From positions 1 through 5,705 of the forward strand of contig JACMLK010000396.1 in NCBI GenBank assembly GCA_014379665.1: a DNA stretch of 5,705 nt, written 5' to 3'. How positions within the stretch are numbered: the first letter of the stretch is position 1; every line of letters begins with the position of its first letter. The stretch is from Saprospiraceae bacterium (lineage in GTDB: Bacteria > Bacteroidota > Bacteroidia > Chitinophagales > Saprospiraceae). Shown here one piece after another: positions 1 to 4,300 of the stretch. The position numbers were made by a program, and so were the translations under genes. Below the pieces are notes generated by a model that saw nothing but the letters and a program-made list of their open reading frames with translations, did not search any database and was not told the DNA's origin.

Positions 1-118
1 AATCTTGCTCTTGAACGCTTTTAGCTAAATCTTTATATTGCAAAATTTTTCGCTTTTCTTTGGTAGTATGTTTGTATGCTTCATCCACCCAGTATTCTAA
101 AAATAATTCCTTTTCGAA
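1..118 (-). CDS. Partial open frame resembling a POLE4/Dpb3/CHRAC-15-type histone fold
   Basis: The minus strand is open for 39 codons from base 118 to base 2 and runs off the window, so the C-terminus is missing. Seen directly: the peptide contains ELFLEYWVDEAY, then KEKRKILQYKDLAKSV. From memory of the family, human POLE4 has ELFVE...DAY...KRKTLQRRDL in the same gapless spacing, and CHRAC-15 has ELFVQ...KEKKVLTYSDLA. I therefore infer the central helix and third helix of an H2A/NF-YC-like histone fold, a DNA-binding subunit type of eukaryotic DNA polymerase epsilon or chromatin remodellers. There is no start codon; an in-frame TAA (119-121) lies directly upstream. A eukaryotic reading is possible: the minus strand has a T-rich tract ending in TAG just before base 96 and a CTAAT about 20 nt earlier, like a 3' splice site. 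That would shorten the exon to 1-96 and put ELFLE in the intron. The frame is short and could be chance, so the call is tentative. Confidence 0.4.
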
Positions 119-228
119 TTAGCTATTCTTTGGTCTAAGCTTTCTTGCTTTGATGTTTAGCAATAGATCATGTTTAAAGGTTGAAAAACCCAATCCAAAT
201 ATTAACAACCAACTTCAGACCCTGTGCG

Positions 229-627
229 TCACCCCTTCCATTTTAAGGGAAGGGGCCGGGGGATGGGTACAAACGACATTAATTTCTTTTCCACATTCTC
301 CCAATCATAAAGTACCTCATCATTTGTAAACCTTATCACTTGATACCCCAAGGTTTCAATATCTCCTTGCCGCTCAATATCATATTCTCTCTGGTCTTGA
401 TGTACACTGCCATCTATTTCTATAACAATTTTATGTTCAAAATTATGAAAATCAGCTATATAATACAGTTTGTTGCCTAATATTTCCTTGTATTCTATTA
501 TAAACTGTCTATTGAATTTCTGCCCTAACAATTTCTTGCCCCTTACATTTTCCCAAAATATCTTTTCTGCTTCAGTTGGATTTTTACGATGGTCTCTTGC
601 ATTTTGCAAAGTGTCAAAATATCTCAT
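229..627 (-). CDS. DUF559 / Vsr-like endonuclease-domain protein
   Basis: Complete 132-residue protein of the DUF559 family (Vsr-like fold, PD-(D/E)XK nuclease superfamily). Members are small predicted DNA endonucleases, mostly uncharacterised and probably cytoplasmic. Visible family marks in order: the N-terminal helix with NPTEAEKIFWENVR (16-29); GQKFNRQ (35-41); IADF with D59; the core strand VIEIDGSVH (68-76) with E70, D72 and H76; YDIER (82-86); and VIRFTNDEV (97-105). D59, E70 and D72 are the likely metal-binding positions by family analogy. The segment between NRQ and ADF (about residues 42-57, including a GNKLYYI stretch) is longer than the short PIGPYIVDF form common elsewhere. The last 12 residues, PIPRPLPLKWKG, come from a palindromic repeat that supplies the stop codon. 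The ATG at 627 gives the expected N-terminus; no clear Shine-Dalgarno is visible. It stands alone, with no methyltransferase or mismatch-repair gene in the window, and is divergent from the giant gene to the right. Confidence 0.9.
   Translation of the reverse strand: MRYFDTLQNARDHRKNPTEAEKIFWENVRGKKLLGQKFNRQFIIEYKEILGNKLYYIADFHNFEHKIVIEIDGSVHQDQREYDIERQGDIETLGYQVIRFTNDEVLYDWENVEKKLMSFVPIPRPLPLKWKG
232..255. repeat. Palindrome forming the 3' end of the DUF559 gene
   Basis: CCCCTTCC (232-239) and GGAAGGGG (248-255) form a perfect 8-bp stem with an 8-nt loop, immediately inside the stop codon (229-231). On the minus strand it encodes the terminal LPLKWKG of the DUF559 protein. There is no T-run after it in the gene's direction, so it does not look like a classical terminator. 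Related sequence (AAGGAAGGGTGACTCGC) recurs at 904-920 and 1022-1038, which suggests a dispersed repeat that the gene has run into. Confidence 0.7.
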
Positions 628-795
628 ATGTTGCTTGTTTCAAATTGATGCATGAAATTAGGCATTTGTTCACTATTTTTATTCACCCGACCCCTCTCCT
701 GAAAAAATTACCATTTACACATAAGTATAAATAATCTGACTAATTCCAACATTGTAGAAAATATATGGGTTTAGTGCTCTTCTTTTGGCGTTTTA

Positions 796-822
796 TACCC
801 ATCCCTTTCTGCTTACCCATCC
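796..822. repeat. Short direct repeat TACCCATCC (two copies)
   Basis: TACCCATCC occurs at 796-804 and again at 814-822, 18 bp apart. The reverse complement GGATGGGTA is present at 261-269, next to the palindrome at the end of the DUF559 gene. The second copy runs into the hairpin at 821-840. It is probably a fragment of the same dispersed repeat family. Confidence 0.5.
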
Positions 823-840
823 ACAAAACGTAGTTTGTGG
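821..840. repeat. Hairpin CCACAAA/TTTGTGG
   Basis: CCACAAA (821-827) pairs with TTTGTGG (834-840) around the 6-nt loop ACGTAG. It is followed after 10 bp by a stronger hairpin at 851-875. No U-tract follows on the plus strand, so I annotate it as a palindromic repeat and not as a terminator. Confidence 0.55.
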
Positions 841-850
841 TTCCTTCATT

Positions 851-875
851 AAATCGTGATTTCGTATCACGATTT
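851..875. repeat. Perfect 10-bp hairpin AAATCGTGAT/ATCACGATTT
   Basis: AAATCGTGAT (851-860) and ATCACGATTT (866-875) are perfect inverted repeats separated by TTCGT. The stem is only moderately G/C-rich. It ends in three T residues on the plus strand and begins with AAA, so a weak bidirectional terminator is possible, but no gene ends nearby in either direction. A repeat-element palindrome or a binding site for a dimeric protein are alternatives. Confidence 0.6.
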
Positions 876-890
876 TGCTCCGCAACATTC

Positions 891-917
891 AGTCATCCTT
901 GAAAAGGAAGGGTGACT
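891..917. repeat. Imperfect hairpin carrying the GGAAGGGTGACT repeat
   Basis: AGTCATCCTT (891-900) can pair with AAGGGTGACT (908-917) across a 7-nt loop, giving ten pairs with one T-G wobble. The right arm is part of the 22-bp direct repeat at 899-920, and its AAGGGTGAC core resembles the minus-strand GAAGGGGTGACGC spanning the DUF559 stop codon. Confidence 0.5.
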
Positions 918-920
918 CGC
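899..920 (+). repeat. 22-bp direct repeat, copy 1
   Basis: The 22-bp stretch starting TTGAAAAGGAAGGGTGAC and ending in TCGC is identical to 1017-1038, 118 bp to the right. Both copies are followed closely by ATGCT. The sequence is noncoding here. Confidence 0.8.
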
Positions 921-1016
921 ATGCTTAGCATTTGTACACAATTCTTTAAAAAAATGCTATTCTTTGAAATTTAGGCATAGAATAAGTTCCCCCCAAGATG
1001 TGTGTAAACGGTAGCT

Positions 1017-1038
1017 TTGAAAAGGAAGGGTGACTCGC
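1017..1038 (+). repeat. 22-bp direct repeat, copy 2
   Basis: Identical over 22 bp to 899-920. Unlike copy 1, it has no upstream AGTCA arm to make the long hairpin, so only the right half of the element is shared. It ends three bases before the inverted-repeat element that begins at 1042. Confidence 0.8.
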
Positions 1039-1055
1039 CGATGCTGGCGCAAGTT

Positions 1056-1075
1056 TCAGGCCGTTGAAGGCCTGA
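1056..1075. repeat. Hairpin TCAGGCC/GGCCTGA
   Basis: TCAGGCC (1056-1062) pairs with GGCCTGA (1069-1075) around GTTGAA. The right arm overlaps TGACAAGTC (1073-1081), whose inverse GACTTGTCA is at 1134-1142. The combined pattern resembles the ACCTGTCAGG-type palindromes I associate with Bacteroidota intergenic regions; that link is from memory and not tested. Confidence 0.6.
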
Positions 1076-1171
1076 CAAGTCTAACTTTTGCCCTTATTTC
1101 TAATAACTAAATCTTCCCACTAAGTATCGTACTGACTTGTCAAACCAGCAATAAGGTTGCATCCAGCAAGG

Positions 1172-1194
1172 GGCACAAGTTGCAAACTTGCGCC
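1172..1194. repeat. Hairpin CAAGTT/AACTTG with G/C clamp
   Basis: CAAGTT (1176-1181) pairs with AACTTG (1185-1190) across the loop GCA. After one mismatch, GGC (1172-1174) pairs with GCC (1192-1194). Its right arm is shared with the long inverted repeat of the 1042-1198 element, so the two structures are mutually exclusive. Confidence 0.55.
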
Positions 1195-1274
1195 AGCAAT
1201 GGGTCTCCCAACATCAACCTTCCTTCTCTCTATGATTTCATACATTTTTACTGACTATAGGAATTAATAGAATA

Positions 1275-1301
1275 TTGATTTGTCTGTCACAAGTATCTTT
1301 G
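1275..1301 (+). promoter_or_regulatory. Candidate Bacteroidota promoter of the giant gene
   Basis: TATCTTTG at 1294-1301 matches the Bacteroidota -7 consensus TAnnTTTG exactly. A TTG at 1275-1277 lies 16 bp upstream, slightly closer than the usual -33 spacing; another TTTG at 1279-1282 is too close. Transcription would start near 1307, leaving an A/T-rich leader of about 20 nt without a Shine-Dalgarno, which is normal for this phylum. Confidence 0.5.
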
Positions 1302-1325
1302 AAAATTAATAATATAATTTTCATC

Positions 1326-1382
1326 ATGAAAGCTAATTGGATTTTGATTTTGTTCTTTTCAATTATGAAGTTAGGCTATGCT
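1326..1382 (+). other. Sec signal peptide of the giant protein
   Basis: Residues 1-19 show a Lys at position 2, a hydrophobic core (WILILFFSI) and a likely signal peptidase I site after GYA, with Gln20 as the first mature residue. There is no lipobox Cys, so it is not a lipoprotein. Sec export to the periplasm precedes T9SS translocation in this class of protein. Confidence 0.85.
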
Positions 1383-4300
1383 CAAACCATACAAGATTAT
1401 GCAGTCCATCATCAGTATAATATACCCTACAATACAATCTTTGATGAAGCACACACCAAGTTTACATGGAATAATAATGAAAATGATAATCTTTATGAAG
1501 ATGACTTCCTCACAGATTCTACGAATATAGGATTTACGTTCACTTATCATGGTGTGAATTACACCAAGTTTAAAGCAAGCATCAATGGTTTTCTTACTTT
1601 TAATCATGATGCAGTGCCTTTCTATGATAGTTATTATACTTATGGTGGGGCATATACCTATGATTGGTGGGAAAACCAATTCTCACTTCCTGACGGAACT
1701 TTTAATAGTTTAGCACCATTGTATGCAGACGCGTCGATGGGCTATGGGTGCAATTACAATAGTTATAATTGCTATGACAGTACATTAATATATAAAGTTG
1801 TTGGCACGAGTCCCAATAAGGTACTCACTGTTGAATGGAGGAATTTGCATATTGGTTCTGATGTTGCGAATTTTCAGGTAAAAATCTATGAATTAGATGA
1901 CCATATAGAATATCGATATGGAAACATGACAAGTCCAAATAATGATAAATTATTTTATGGGACGCTGGGAATGAACAGTGATGTCATAGATAACTACGCT
2001 GTTGACCTGTTAATTGCATACAACAACAACCCAATTATTTTTGGCGGAGGCACATATTATTATACTCCAGAGACTTATTTACCAATAGACACCAATACCC
2101 TCATCTCATTTACGCTTGGTAACACCCCATGCAGCAATATTGGCCAACCCACCAATCTAATGTTTACCACAGTACAAAGAACACGTATAGAAGGTAAATT
2201 TAACAGAAGACCAAATGCAGAATCATACTATGTGATAAGAACTAACACAAATGTTCAACCGGGATTAAACCAGGGCGTATTACTTTCAACCGGCACAGAT
2301 ACAACATTTATAGATGATGATTTAGCTCCAAATACTACTTATTATTACTGGGTTTTTAGTGTAGATGCCTTAGGTTGTTCAGGACTTAAGCCTTTTACAA
2401 ATTTGGTGTCGCCACTTACCGCCAACGCCACCACATTGCCATGCACCGGGGCCTCAGGAACTATAAGTATTGGGCCGGCAGGCACTTTCACTACGCTGAC
2501 TGCTGCACTAAATAGTTACAAATCCACTGGATTAACCGGACCTACCATTCTGCAATTGTCAAACAACTACAATCCAGCCAGTGAAACGTATCCAATAGTT
2601 TTTAATGACTCTTTGCATTGTTTAAACAGTATAAACAATATAACTGTTAGACCCATTTCCACAATGGCTGTAGCTAAAAATATTTCATCCAATGATACGG
2701 TATCCACCATTCGGATACAAAACGCTTCCTACATCACGATTGATGGCAGGAAAGGCGGAACGGGTAGTCCTAATTTTTTAAACATAGAAAATACAGATAC
2801 CCTCGGCATTTCCATAGAAATATTAGATAAAAGCCAACACAATACCATCCAGTATTCTATCATAAAAGGAGTGAATAGAACTCTAACAGAAGGTGTCATA
2901 ACATTTAAGAACGACATTGACGATTCAGCAAAAACTACCAGTCAAAACAAAATCAGCAACTGCTATATTCAGGATGGACTAACCACTCCTTGCAACCTTA
3001 TTTATTCCAAAGGATATTATTTAGTGAGTCCTTATTATTCCAGTCAAAATATTAATAGAAGAAACGTTCAAAACAATGAAATATCCAATTGCAATATATA
3101 CAACTTCTTTTCTGCAACCAAAGCATCCTATGGCATATTAGCAGACTTAGCAAGTTCGGGTTGGACAATACGTGATAACAGTTTTTATCAAACTTTAGCC
3201 AGAAATAGCACCGCACCGAACAATAAAACAGCCAGCGTAAAAATTAATGATGGAGATGCTCACTTAATTTCGAGAAATTATTTTGGAGGGCGAAGTTCGC
3301 TGGCTGGTGGGAACAAGATGACTTATACCGGCTCCGCTCAATTTTCATTTCTGGATATCAATGCCAGTACACATGGAAGTATTGTAACCAATATTGATAG
3401 CAATTTTTTTCGCAATATTTTTATTACTTCTACCTCAGGTGGTGATTTAGTCACACTAGGTAGCGGAAACATAGATTTTGGCGTAAATGATGGTAATGTT
3501 TTCGGCGGATTAACAGCAGCAGATAGTATCAATATTAATATGACGGGTAATAATTCTGTTTCCATAATTGGTAATTCATTAAATCAATATTCCGACCAGA
3601 CAACAATAAAAAACAATTCGATTAAAAATTTAAAATTTATCGGGACAAACAATCCCTTTTATGGAATTAATATAGATGGACATCAATCCGGGGAATTTAA
3701 TCATGTGATTATAGAAAATAATACCATTGGTAATCCTACGGGAACAATAAACAGTATTACGCTAAGTACCAATGGTGCATTTTATGGTATTTATGCCAAC
3801 AAAGTTGGAGCTAGGGTCGATATTGATAACAATGAGCTTGTTAACATTTCCAGAACAAGTGGAAATGCACATATGTATGGAATTTATTGTAACCTGGCAG
3901 AAGGCAAATTTGTTGATGGTAATATTGTAAGAAATTTTTATGTTCCAAATAGTTATTGTACTATTATTGGAATTTGGAACAATTCAGGTTCTCAATACAG
4001 TAATTATGGCTCTGTTACAAATAATGAAGTTACAAATCTTGGTATTGGATTTGTAACTGTAAATTCGGGTCAAGTATTAGGTATTTATGGAAAAAACTTA
4101 ATAGAAAATAATTTTGTTAGCTCCTTGTACAACAATTGCACCGGACAGTATAGCGGAATTACTGGTATTTTAGTGCCATATCATATGAACGGTACTGATG
4201 TCATTAATAATAGGATCAGACTTGGCATTAATAACAATGGAACTCCCTTTACAAATAATATTGCGTTGACTGGCATTGAGGTTGAGAGTAACCCAAATAG

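Larger units (their letters stand above)
1042..1198. repeat. 157-bp element bounded by 15-bp perfect inverted repeats
   Basis: TGCTGGCGCAAGTTT (1042-1056) and AAACTTGCGCCAGCA (1184-1198) are perfect inverse copies. Nested inside are a hairpin at 1056-1075, a 9-bp inverted repeat (1073-1081 with 1134-1142) and a hairpin at 1172-1194. CCAGCAA occurs three times (1145, 1163 and 1193). No transposase and no obvious target-site duplication are present. It could be a MITE-like non-autonomous element or a pile-up of intergenic palindromes. Confidence 0.6.
628..1325. other. Noncoding, repeat-rich divergent intergenic region
   Basis: About 700 bp lie between the start of the leftward DUF559 gene and the start of the rightward giant gene. 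I found no convincing gene: frames are short and no peptide resembles a known family. The left part (about 660-780) is AT-rich, with one C-rich patch (about 684-702, CACCCGACCCCTCTCC) that resembles the minus-strand C-rich arm at the end of the DUF559 gene. The middle and right (796-1200) carry several hairpins and direct repeats listed separately. Bases 1201-1270 show nothing recognisable, and 1275-1301 holds a candidate promoter. The promoters of both flanking genes should lie in this region. Confidence 0.7.

Noticed and set aside
119..214. Minus-strand open stretch of 31 codons ending NIKARKLRPKNS before the TAA at 119-121
   Set aside because: It has no in-frame ATG, is short, and has no recognised family. 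The AAAG-rich composition suggests noncoding DNA or an eroded repeat. It is in the same frame as the histone-fold-like peptide but separated from it by the stop.
232..255. Rho-independent terminator for the DUF559 gene
   Set aside because: The stem is inside the coding sequence and no T-run follows it in the gene's direction.
470..655. Plus-strand open frame of 61 codons
   Set aside because: It lies almost entirely antisense to the DUF559 gene, has no family resemblance, and is explained as a shadow of the real gene.
921..959. Palindrome ATGCTTAGCAT (921-931) and stem TAGCATTT/AAATGCTA (926-933 with 952-959)
   Set aside because: It is A/T-rich with an 18-nt loop and overlapping alternatives; this is not strong enough to call a separate feature.
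1079..1085. Integron attC-like inverse core (GTCTAAC matches RYYYAAC)
   Set aside because: There is no matching GTTRRRY core at the expected distance, no integrase and no cassette array; a 7-base match is expected by chance.
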